Positions 57,298-64,000 of a stretch of DNA of 64,000 bases are shown here, one piece after another. This DNA comes from Pseudomonas reinekei. Its GTDB lineage: Bacteria; Pseudomonadota; Gammaproteobacteria; Pseudomonadales; Pseudomonadaceae. Within the stretch, counting starts at the first letter, position 1, and each line of letters starts with the position of its first letter. The DNA is taken from contig NZ_MSTQ01000003.1 in assembly GCF_001945365.1 (NCBI RefSeq), positions 1 through 64,000 of the forward strand, given 5' to 3'. A program made the translations under genes and the position numbers. The notes beneath the pieces are model-generated. The model searched no databases and was not told the origin of the DNA. It saw only the letters and a list, made by a program, of their open reading frames with translations.

Positions 57298-57723
57298 TCA
57301 AGGCTTGAGGTCGAACAGCGGTGCGCCGGTCTGCATGTCGAACGGCGCCGACCAGTGTTCATGAACGATCTGCCACAACCCGGCTACCTGACGATAGCAC
57401 TGCGAGACGCGCATCCAGCAGGCCTGGGTTTCGCCTTTCTCATTGGTGCCACCACAATGCGCCAGCCAGTGAGCGAAAGCGATTTCCTGGGACGGTTCGA
57501 TGGTGACCTCGTGGAACTCGAAGATGTGCGGGCCGGGGCACATTTGCATGCATTCCTGCCAATGGGCGCGGTAGGCGGGCTTGCCCTTGAATTGCAACGC
57601 CTTGACCGCATCGAAAGAGACGATGTCATCGGCATACAGCGCCATGACTTTTTCCACGTCCTTGGACATGACAGCCTGGCGATAGCGGTCGATCAGGTTC
57701 TGGATCTGGGTTTGCGAGTTCAT
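57298..57723 (-). CDS. SnoaL-like/NTF2-fold protein (141 aa)
   Basis: An NTF2-like cone fold: IQNLIDRYRQAVMSKDVEKVMALYADDIVSFDAV at the start and GLWQIVHEHWSAPFD at the end are the SnoaL-like signature. It is upstream of the DGPF and ECF42 genes on the same strand, 69 bp away, and likely in the same regulon. SnoaL-like proteins can be isomerases, hydrolases or small-molecule binders; substrate unknown. Confidence 0.87.
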   Translation of the reverse strand: MNSQTQIQNLIDRYRQAVMSKDVEKVMALYADDIVSFDAVKALQFKGKPAYRAHWQECMQMCPGPHIFEFHEVTIEPSQEIAFAHWLAHCGGTNEKGETQACWMRVSQCYRQVAGLWQIVHEHWSAPFDMQTGAPLFDLKP

Positions 57724-57864
57724 GGTGGTTCTCCGTGGTTTTTATGGGAAGACACCCTTAGTCGTCTGGCGATCCGGTGAATCGACAGGTGAAATAAAAA
57801 TAATCCAGATCGCCGGAATCGCTAGAATCCGAGACTCAATAGATGATGGAAAAAGGACACTCCA

Positions 57865-58350
57865 GTGAAAGCCCGACTCGTGCCGTATGAAAGCCTGAAT
57901 GCGCAGCAACGCCTGCAGGTCGAAGCCATTGAAGTACATCCCGAGCAAATAAAGTTCTCCGGTGACATCCACGGTGCCTTGCACACCTTGTTGTCCAAGC
58001 CCGGCCCGGGCGTCAAAGGATTTGCCCTGCTGGCCGAAGACATTCCCGTGGCCTTCCTGCTGCTCAAGCGCCCACCCGCGCTTCCGGCCTGGGCCAATGA
58101 ACACAGCGCCACCTTGCATGCGCTGCAAGTCGACCAACGGTCCCAAGGCAAAGGTTATGGCAAGGCCTGCCTCAAAGCGCTGCCCGAGGCGGCGCGCTTG
58201 GCCTGGCCGGAGATTCGCGGGTTGGAATTGTCGGTGGATGCGGACAATGCGTCGGCCATTGGCTTATATGCCCAATATGGCTTTGTCGACAGTGGCGAGG
58301 CGTACAAGGGGCGGATTGGGTATGAGCGGCGGATGGGGTTGTTTTTCTAA
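57865..58350 (+). CDS. GNAT-family N-acetyltransferase (161 aa)
   Basis: A GNAT fold with motif A LHALQVDQRSQGKGYGKACLKAL (acetyl-CoA pyrophosphate loop QGKGYGK) and motif B LELSVDADNASAIGLYAQYGFVDSGE. Substrate unknown. Monocistronic, divergent from the SnoaL-like gene. Confidence 0.9.
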   Translation: MKARLVPYESLNAQQRLQVEAIEVHPEQIKFSGDIHGALHTLLSKPGPGVKGFALLAEDIPVAFLLLKRPPALPAWANEHSATLHALQVDQRSQGKGYGKACLKALPEAARLAWPEIRGLELSVDADNASAIGLYAQYGFVDSGEAYKGRIGYERRMGLFF

Positions 58351-59031
58351 ATCGTCGAAGGAGCAACGATGATTAATCAATCGAAGCACGGAAAGCCATT
58401 TACGACCTCCCCACGAACGAGCACTGTGCAAACAGCCCAGCTTTCTCAACTAGGACTATACAGGCGATGGTCCGCGCCTCGCTGCTGCTGGTGATCAGTT
58501 CGGTGGGCATCGACAGTCTCAACGGTTCGCCAAGCGGCAATACACTAGGACTTGAACGAATAATGCACGAGCGCTTCCTCGCCTGACCGGATCGAGCATA
58601 CGGTGATGCTGATGACGGTGGTGACGGCGTATTACAAACGTTTTAATGATTGGAAGTCCGATGCCGAGACTTACAACCGCGAAACACCGATGCTGGTGAG
58701 GAACAGTCTTTACTGACACAACAGATCCAACGCTACTCTTACAAGGCCTTGCGAATTATTCTGTAGGAGAATCCCCCATACAAAAAAAGACTATTCCTTC
58801 TCTAAAAAGTCATCCTCCTGTCAAAGTCTGTAAGGCACTTCTGATTTTACCCCTAAGTATTGACGAACATTTCTGATCAAAACTATGGTTTAGACACGAC
58901 CGCCGCCACCACAAAAACAACTCAATCACCAAACTCCAACCAAAAACACTATTTAAATTAAAGTTAAGGATTATAGACGCTGCCAACCATAACATTCTAA
59001 ACACTCACCATTACTCAAGGAGCGACACCCG
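58351..59031. other. Transition into the AT-rich island
   Basis: The left part carries a broken gene remnant (58467-58716). The right part, about 58720-59031, is AT-rich and holds no gene that I can support; an 64-residue ORF on the minus strand has no ribosome-binding site. The promoter of the nucleotidyltransferase gene should lie in 58900-59020, perhaps using TTAAGG/TATAGA-like boxes near 58965-58978. Confidence 0.45.
58467..58716 (+). pseudogene. Frameshifted remnant of an unknown gene (left flank of the island)
   Basis: Two frames must be joined near 58584. The first reads MVRASLLLVISSVGIDSLNG and on to HERFLA (58467-58586, stop TGA). The second continues DRIEHTVMLMTVVTAYYKRF, NDWKSDAETYNRETPMLVRN, SLY, stop at 58714-58716. 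The tail resembles the fragment at 61593-61697 (YYKRFNDWKSDAETYNR versus FHKCLNDGPFDAETYNR). Family unknown. Confidence 0.55.
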
Positions 59032-60090
59032 ATGACCGTCCTGATAAAAACCTCACAAGCAAAAGTATCGGACACCGAAATAACAATACTAGATGGGGAA
59101 ATTTCAATTCCGAAAGACTATCTCCGCCAAAAGGCATTTTTAGACGACACGAGTGTACTTATCGTATCCGGATCTTTAACTGAAGGAATTGGCACCATAC
59201 ATTCCGACATCGACTGTATCATTCTTTGCGAGCAACGCCCAAAAGCACATAGCATTAAAGGAGTTGAACACGCTTTTGTGACCGACATAAATTATCGGCA
59301 CATCACTCAGGAGGAGGAAGTACACAATACAACCGACTTCTACGGTGAAACCAGCATTCACATTGACGCTGACTACATAACGTTTTCAGAGATAGAAGGG
59401 ATATTTGAAAAAATAGAAATTGCATTTGAAGAAATATCTTCCGACCAGCGTTTTCTCTACGCCCCAATTCTGACCAATACAGAAAACAATGTTATCCACA
59501 GATCAATTATTGGGTACGCACTGAAAAATGAAGAAAGATTTAACGATTTAAAATCAAGAATACCTTTGGAAAAACATATCTACGTAGCTCACCGTGAAAA
59601 ACTTCCTGTTTTTTACGCTTTTCAGGATGTTCAAGGTTCCTGGCAATCAGGAAACCTCTGGATGGGGTGTGAGATCGTCCGTGACATGATGTTAAAAACA
59701 ACAATGAGCTTCACCTACCTTACTGGTACGACAAACAAGCATTACAAGTGGGTTTATTCAAACATGTATCGTGTCGAAGGCTTTGATGAAATAAAGAATA
59801 GATTCTTTGTTTTAGCCAGACAGGGCGCAACTACAGAAGCAGAATGTAGATCATATATTGAAGAGACACTCAAATACATTGACTTGGTATTTCTGGCAAT
59901 TGAAACCCTTCTAAAAAAGTCAAAAACATATCCAACATCAGAAAAATCGTTAATTGCACTGGACAATGAATTTAACGAACGAAAACAAACCAAACACAAA
60001 GCTTCGATGTGCGAGTACTACTTCAGAAAAAAATATTTCGCCGCAACAGGAACACCTCCCTTAGTAAGCCTACTTAAAGAATGGGATTAA
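59032..60090 (+). CDS. Minimal nucleotidyltransferase-fold protein (352 aa)
   Basis: The N-terminal domain has the nucleotidyltransferase signature: VSGSLTEGIGTIHSDIDCIIL with G47-S48 and the acidic pair D59/D61, and a likely third acid in IHIDADYITF (D112 or D114). The rest (about 130-352) is a helical region with no recognised family. It is AT-rich compared with all neighbours, a sign of transfer. Such enzymes add a nucleotide to antibiotics, proteins or RNAs, and several act as toxins or in defence; the target here is unknown. First gene of the island. Confidence 0.75.
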   Translation: MTVLIKTSQAKVSDTEITILDGEISIPKDYLRQKAFLDDTSVLIVSGSLTEGIGTIHSDIDCIILCEQRPKAHSIKGVEHAFVTDINYRHITQEEEVHNTTDFYGETSIHIDADYITFSEIEGIFEKIEIAFEEISSDQRFLYAPILTNTENNVIHRSIIGYALKNEERFNDLKSRIPLEKHIYVAHREKLPVFYAFQDVQGSWQSGNLWMGCEIVRDMMLKTTMSFTYLTGTTNKHYKWVYSNMYRVEGFDEIKNRFFVLARQGATTEAECRSYIEETLKYIDLVFLAIETLLKKSKTYPTSEKSLIALDNEFNERKQTKHKASMCEYYFRKKYFAATGTPPLVSLLKEWD

Positions 60091-60139
60091 ATTAAACAAC
60101 CTTGAAAGTTAACCTATTTTTGGTATTTTCATCGGTGGC

Positions 60140-60622
60140 CTATGTATGGAAGTTTTCCGAATAGCTAGCCGTTGGCTTAATCGATGAGGATTGTTTGTTA
60201 TGAGAGATGTGAGAGAGTGCTTCTCTAATTAGAGATTTTTTGTAGTCAAGCAGTAAGGGTTTGGACGGTCCAGAAATAGCTATTTCCGGCGATAGACCAT
60301 CTCCTTTTATTTTTCGGAGTTCAATTGAATTTAATTTGCTTATTCTTAGGTTTAAGTACTTCCATGTGTTAATTATTTCGTCATCGGACAAATAGTCGAA
60401 ATCTGGTTCTATGTTGCTCAAGTCGTAAATCATTACTTCTGGGTGACGAAGTTCGAAACGGGCTTTTTGAAGATGGCAGCCATTTAGCAGCGCATTTCGA
60501 TATGCGTAATAGTCATTTGTTTGTACGCCGCTCAGCGTTCGCCAAGCGTGATGCTCACTAATGATGGTTACAAGTGTCGAGTTTAAACTTTCAGAAAAAG
60601 TTAAGTGGGGAGCATGCTTCAT
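60140..60622 (-). CDS. Unknown protein in the AT-rich island (160 aa)
   Basis: Read on the minus strand from ATG 60622 (MKHAPHLTFSESLNSTLVTI). No family recognised; the product has helix-rich segments (DDEIINTWKYLNLRISKLNSIELRKI) and no signal peptide. Low GC like the rest of the island. It is divergent from the small ORF and kinase, with almost no gap; the start regions nearly overlap. It converges on the nucleotidyltransferase gene, 49 bp between the stops. Confidence 0.65.
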   Translation of the reverse strand: MKHAPHLTFSESLNSTLVTIISEHHAWRTLSGVQTNDYYAYRNALLNGCHLQKARFELRHPEVMIYDLSNIEPDFDYLSDDEIINTWKYLNLRISKLNSIELRKIKGDGLSPEIAISGPSKPLLLDYKKSLIREALSHISHNKQSSSIKPTASYSENFHT

Positions 60623-60673
60623 GATTTGACTCTCACGAAATGGAAGTGTTATGGGGTTGAGTACTTTGGAGAG

Positions 60674-60877
60674 ATGGGAGTCGTTCCTGCGGTTGCAGTG
60701 TTCCACCCTGACGCCGGTTCACAATATTCTGCAAGAGAGCGGCCATCTGTGAACTTCCTGAATACACTCGGTAAAAAGATGTCAGAGATATATCGCAGAG
60801 AAGGATTTCGCCCGTTAATAGAAGGAAGTGGTAGAAACTCTCTTGACACCGAGGCTTACTTGGGAGGTTTCGAATGA
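60674..60877 (+). CDS. Small protein coupled to the kinase-like gene (67-90 aa)
   Basis: The reading frame is open from 60605, but starts before 60622 would overlap the divergent gene; ATG 60674 is a plausible start, giving 67 residues. The sequence VAVFHPDAGSQYSARERPSV and FLNTLGKKMSEIYRREGFRP looks like a real folded protein, yet I do not recognise it. Its TGA overlaps the kinase ATG by four bases (ATGA), which argues for a real coupled gene. The start remains uncertain. Confidence 0.55.
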   Translation: MGVVPAVAVFHPDAGSQYSARERPSVNFLNTLGKKMSEIYRREGFRPLIEGSGRNSLDTEAYLGGFE

Positions 60878-61560
60878 AAGACACATCTGAGAAGGCAGTA
60901 TTCATCGCATTTGAAGGCACGGATGGCGCAGGAAAATCAACTGTTGCAAGAGCCACATATGACAATATTTTTGAGTCCCACGCTGCTCTGCATTATATAG
61001 ACAAGAACCGCCCACCGGTATCATCAGGTTATTCAGAGTTCCATATGTCCCGCCTTCGTGAGGTTCTTTGGGATTATCCCGACCAAGCCCCACTTGAGCA
61101 ATTAGGAGATAGACATTGGTTAGCCCTGATCACTGCTTGGTTTCAGGCCACCGACTATGCCGCCGTAAGACCACTAGTTGATTCTGGCATGAGTTGCATT
61201 GCCGATGGTTGGTACTATAAGTACCTAGCTCGCTTCCTACTTAAAAACGAAGAGTTGGCTGAAGAAGCCTTAGCAGCATTCTCGACAATTAGAAAGCCTG
61301 ATTTCGTTATTTTTTTAGATGTCGATCCCGTTCTTGCGGCGCAGAGAAAGGAATCATTCCGCCTGAGCGAGAGTGGAGCCTATGATGGAGGCAATGAGGA
61401 TCGCATCAGGAGTTTCATTGAGTATCAAAATCGAGTCCGATCCAGTTATGAGAGATGCGGTTTAGAAAGCTGGGTTCGGATCGATACAACTGACCTAAGT
61501 GAGGAGGCCGTACTTAATAAAGCGATAAGCGCCGTACGGAGCATACTCAACGGAATATAG
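60874..61560 (+). CDS. Thymidylate-kinase-like P-loop protein (228 aa)
   Basis: Walker A FEGTDGAGKST (residues 13-23) is that of dTMP kinases. A DGW-Y segment in CIADGWYYKYLARFL stands where dTMP kinases have DRY/H, and the lid region with AAQRKESFRLSE follows VIFLDVDPVLA. The housekeeping tmk is normally elsewhere in Pseudomonas, near pabC and holB, so this is an extra, diverged member of the nucleoside/nucleotide kinase superfamily. It overlaps the small upstream ORF by four bases and shares the island with a nucleotidyltransferase. Confidence 0.8.
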   Translation: MKDTSEKAVFIAFEGTDGAGKSTVARATYDNIFESHAALHYIDKNRPPVSSGYSEFHMSRLREVLWDYPDQAPLEQLGDRHWLALITAWFQATDYAAVRPLVDSGMSCIADGWYYKYLARFLLKNEELAEEALAAFSTIRKPDFVIFLDVDPVLAAQRKESFRLSESGAYDGGNEDRIRSFIEYQNRVRSSYERCGLESWVRIDTTDLSEEAVLNKAISAVRSILNGI

Positions 61561-61792
61561 TATTCACAAAACACCCGCCCAGCGTTGGTGCATTCCACAA
61601 GTGTTTGAATGACGGCCCGTTCGATGCAGAGACCTACAACCGCAGGCTCCGGTCCGGGAAAGTCTTTACTACCCCTGAAACTAAGGGCCACCACTAACTC
61701 CTGCACGCGAAAGCGGACCATCACTCGATATCGCTGTTGAATGTTAGTCCACTATCGCGAGCAAGCTCCCCACAGGGGATCTTCAGTGTGGC
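61561..61792. other. Right flank of the island with gene remnant and REP
   Basis: A gap of 232 bp between the kinase-like gene and the GNAT gene. It contains the tail remnant at 61593-61697 and a REP-like sequence ATCGCGAGCAAGCTCCCCACAGG near 61752-61776. GC returns to the chromosomal level here. Confidence 0.5.
61593..61697 (+). pseudogene. Tail remnant of the same unknown gene (right flank of the island)
   Basis: The frame reads FHKCLNDGPFDAETYNRRLR, SGKVFTTPETKGHH and a TAA at 61695-61697. The FDAETYNR stretch and its surroundings match the left remnant at 58467-58716. No start codon or upstream coding region is left. Confidence 0.5.
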
Positions 61793-62281
61793 TTACAACT
61801 CCAGCAGCATCTCATGCCACGCCATGCCACCATGGTCAGACGCCGATGGCTTGATGTAGGCAAAACCGAACCCGGCATACAGTGGAATGTGCCGCTCCTT
61901 GCACATCAGGTGGATGCTGGCTTTGCCCAGGGCACGCATCCGCTCGATGAATTCGCCCATCAAGCGTTTCGCCAACCCCTGCCCTTGATAATCCGGGTGC
62001 ACCACCACCGACATGATCACCACGTTCGGCCCGTCCGGGTCGTGGCCGATCAATTCCTTGAACGCTTCGTCCGACATTTCCACCTGGAAGGCCGCCCCCG
62101 AATTGATGAAACCGGCCACCACGCCGTCCACTTCGGCAACGATGAAACCCTCGGGCCAGGTGGCAATGCGCGCTGCGATTTTCTCGCGGGTCGCGGCTTC
62201 GTCACCTTCGTAGGCAACGGTTTCGATGGCGTAGCAGCGGTCCAGGTCGGCCGGTGTGACATTGCGGATAACGGTGTTCAT
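61793..62281 (-). CDS. GNAT-family N-acetyltransferase (162 aa)
   Basis: GNAT fold beginning TVIRNVTPADLDRCYAIETVAYEGDEAATREKI. Motif A is VIMSVVVHPDYQGQGLAKRLMGEFIERM, with the acyl-CoA loop QGQGLAKR, and the C-terminal strand has LYAGFGFAYIKPSASDHGGMAWHEM. It resembles arylalkylamine/amino acid acetyltransferases; substrate unknown. Confidence 0.9.
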   Translation of the reverse strand: MNTVIRNVTPADLDRCYAIETVAYEGDEAATREKIAARIATWPEGFIVAEVDGVVAGFINSGAAFQVEMSDEAFKELIGHDPDGPNVVIMSVVVHPDYQGQGLAKRLMGEFIERMRALGKASIHLMCKERHIPLYAGFGFAYIKPSASDHGGMAWHEMLLEL

Positions 62282-62380
62282 GGCAGCTCGGGGTCAGCGA
62301 AGAATTGGTTGGGGAATGTTAAATCAGCAGCAACGTGACATCGAGTGGCGAATCTCCCGATCCGCCGCTCGAGGCCTGGA

Positions 62381-62866
62381 TTACGCCTTGATCGGCAGCC
62401 AGATTTCCAGCTTTCCGGTGTTGAGCTTCGGGTTGAAGTCTTCGCTGTAGCGTTCGAACTCCGGGGCGTCCGCCGCCTCTTTGCCGGACTGCGGCAACCA
62501 GGTTTTCCAGATGTACTGAAAGGTCGCGGGCAACTGATCCAGCGAGCCTTTGTGCTCGAACACCGCGTAATGCTGAGCCTGAATCTCGACCCAACGGTAC
62601 TTGTCTGGCAGGTCGTCGAGCTTGTCGATTTCGACGCCGGCGATGTACTCGAATCCCCCTTTGCCATCCGGATTGCAACAGATGCCGTAGGTTACTTCGC
62701 TTTTTTGACCGGGAATCCTGCCCATCTCGGGAATGAATTTCTCCCAGAGTGCGGGAATGCCTTGGGTTGTCTCTTGGGTAAATCGGCCACCCAGTCCGGC
62801 AATCAGCAAGAAGTGCCCGTGCTCAAAACGGGGCTCGGACACTTCGACGCGTATTTGCTCATCCAT
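62381..62866 (-). CDS. GyrI-like/AraC effector-binding domain protein (161 aa)
   Basis: A single SOUL/GyrI-like small-molecule-binding domain: RFEHGHFLLIAGLGGRFTQ, GICCNPDGKGGFEYIAGVEID, HYAVFEHKGSLDQLPATFQYIWKTWLPQSG and the C-terminal LEIWLPIKA are typical. No HTH is attached, so it is a stand-alone ligand binder. ATG 62866 begins the conserved part. Confidence 0.88.
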   Translation of the reverse strand: MDEQIRVEVSEPRFEHGHFLLIAGLGGRFTQETTQGIPALWEKFIPEMGRIPGQKSEVTYGICCNPDGKGGFEYIAGVEIDKLDDLPDKYRWVEIQAQHYAVFEHKGSLDQLPATFQYIWKTWLPQSGKEAADAPEFERYSEDFNPKLNTGKLEIWLPIKA

Positions 62867-62933
62867 GACTCGACTCCTGAAGCTAAAAAGTGGGTTGGGC
62901 TGGGAGTATAGAAGCCAAACCCGAATCGCCCAG

Positions 62934-63596
62934 TTACAGCGCGTGCAACTGCTCGACGGCAGCAGAGCCAATAAACTCGTTGTAGCCCGACAGGATCACG
63001 TAAACCGCGAAGTAGCAGAAGATCGCTGCCGATGCCATGTAGGAATAGCGCAGCAATTTGTCACCCAGCAACTTGCCACCGTGGCTCGCCGCGAAGCACA
63101 GGCCGGCGGACCACAACAACCCGGCACACAGGAAACCGCCGAGAAACAGCGCCGAACTCAGCGCACCGCCGCCACCGGAACGCGCGATCAACGTGCCGCC
63201 CACTGCAGCGAACCAGAGAATCGCACTGGGTGACGACATGGCCAGGAAGATCCCGCGCAAGAACTCCTTGCGATGGGAGTTGTGTCCGACTTCTGCCGTC
63301 TCCGCCAGCAAGGCCTCATGGTGGATCGCCGAATAAATCATCTTCGCCGCGAAGTACACCAGCAGCGCCGAGCCGCCGATCCACAACACCCAGCGCACGG
63401 TTTCGTATTGCAGCAACACGGTCATGCCCGCCAGCGCCAGCACGGCGTAGATCAGGTCGCCAACGCAGGTGCCCAGCCCCAGCGCGAAGCCTTGAAAATA
63501 GCCGCGCTGCATCGCCAACGTAATCATCGCGATATTGGCCACGCCAATGTCCAGGCACAGCGAAAGGCTCAGCAAAAAGCCACTGGTGAATTCCAT
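62934..63596 (-). CDS. LysE/RhtB-family amino acid exporter (220 aa)
   Basis: Six membrane helices and the LysE-type N-terminus GFLLSLSLCLDIGVANIAMI, then GYFQGFALGLGTCVGDLIYAVLALAG, and a central FLRGIFLAMSSPSAILWFAAVGG matching the conserved NP/SP segment. Members export basic or neutral amino acids and related metabolites. Divergent from the aminotransferase at 63736. Confidence 0.92.
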   Translation of the reverse strand: MEFTSGFLLSLSLCLDIGVANIAMITLAMQRGYFQGFALGLGTCVGDLIYAVLALAGMTVLLQYETVRWVLWIGGSALLVYFAAKMIYSAIHHEALLAETAEVGHNSHRKEFLRGIFLAMSSPSAILWFAAVGGTLIARSGGGGALSSALFLGGFLCAGLLWSAGLCFAASHGGKLLGDKLLRYSYMASAAIFCYFAVYVILSGYNEFIGSAAVEQLHAL

Positions 63597-63735
63597 CGAC
63601 CCAATTCCTTCGGAAAAATTTGTTTACATGGAGGCTGGACAGTCTGCCACAGCTGCCCGTACATTCCGCCTCAGGTCACCGCAGTGACCAGCGTCGCTCG
63701 GACGGTTCCGGGCGCTTACGTTATCCGAGGCAACA

Positions 63736-64000
63736 ATGGCCGAACAAGGTTCGCCGCGCCGCTTTGCGCGCATAGATCGACTCCCCCCTTACGTTTTCAA
63801 CATCACTGCCGAGCTGAAGATGGCCGCCCGACGTCGTGGCGAAGACATCATCGACTTGAGCATGGGCAACCCTGACGGCGCCACGCCGCCGCACATCGTC
63901 GACAAACTCGTGCAGGTCGCCCAGCGCGACGACACCCACGGTTACTCGACGTCAAAGGGTATTCCGCGCCTGCGCCGGGCAATTTCCAACTGGTATAAGG
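63736..64000 (+). CDS. alaC: AlaC-like PLP aminotransferase, partial (first 88 aa)
   Basis: The gene runs off the right edge. The N-terminus [52 protein letters not shown] and [21 protein letters not shown] is that of class I aminotransferases of the AlaC (glutamate-pyruvate) group. The catalytic lysine is outside the window, so activity cannot be judged. ATG 63736. Confidence 0.85.
   Translation, partial: MAEQGSPRRFARIDRLPPYVFNITAELKMAARRRGEDIIDLSMGNPDGATPPHIVDKLVQVAQRDDTHGYSTSKGIPRLRRAISNWYK

Noticed and set aside
58810..59004. 64-codon minus-strand ORF in the AT-rich gap
   Set aside because: No ribosome-binding site, and its hydrophobic start lies in AT-rich DNA where random open frames are common.

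Overview
The window is a chromosomal segment of a fluorescent-group Pseudomonas. The evidence is the complete aot-argR-aru arginine uptake and succinyltransferase (AST) cluster, AmrZ, RsmA/CsrA flanked by tRNA-Ser and tRNA-Arg genes, a Pseudomonas-type triple rRNA promoter, and many copies of the approximately 25-bp REP sequence (GTGGGAGC...GCGATGG type). Most genes are GC-rich core genes. A few tracts are clearly accessory.

Layout. 1-506: a rRNA operon promoter firing leftward off the window edge, then tRNA-Arg(CCT). 890-2914: a small ORF, amrZ, and an IS110-family insertion between amrZ and mgtE. 2928-10190: mgtE, a secreted small protein, three tRNAs, csrA, lysC and alaS. 10191-12176: ltaE and an FMN-riboswitch-controlled lumazine synthase. 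12226-31065: the arginine catabolism regulon, with transport (aotJQMOP), the regulator argR and the AST pathway (aruC-F-G-D-B, a small gene, aruE). A 5-kb leucine-rich-repeat toxin-like gene sits between argR and aruC. Exact ArgR-type sites lie upstream of aruC and aotJ. 31563-36029: acsA, a DUF2790 protein and nrdB, the last without nrdA and behind a large structured leader. 36386-42967: an accessory stretch with a BRO-N protein, an HNH nuclease, an S-type pyocin/colicin E3-like rRNase toxin locus with a displaced frameshifted toxin cassette and three immunity-type genes, a LexA-box-controlled HTH protein and a HigBA-like toxin-antitoxin pair. 42991-58350: ordinary chromosome with a metallo-hydrolase/TetR pair, three LysR regulators, a glutamine-amidotransferase-like protein, glpQ, a PepSY protein, a chemoreceptor, a CorA/ZntB transporter, an SDR, a PACE efflux protein, an ECF42-type sigma cluster and a GNAT enzyme. 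58467-61697: an AT-rich island with a minimal nucleotidyltransferase, an unknown protein and a thymidylate-kinase-like protein, bracketed by two remnants of the same unknown gene. 61793-64000: GNAT, GyrI-like, LysE-type exporter and the start of an aminotransferase.

How genes work together. Arginine imported by AotJQMP would be degraded by AruC/F/G/D/B/E to glutamate and succinate under ArgR. The pyocin locus reads as a polymorphic toxin locus that has exchanged C-terminal toxin cassettes and kept old immunity genes. The least explained items are the AT-rich nucleotidyltransferase/kinase island, the duplicated-module LRR protein lacking a ligase domain, and the nrdB leader hairpin. All functional calls rest on reading the translated sequence by eye; no database search was made.
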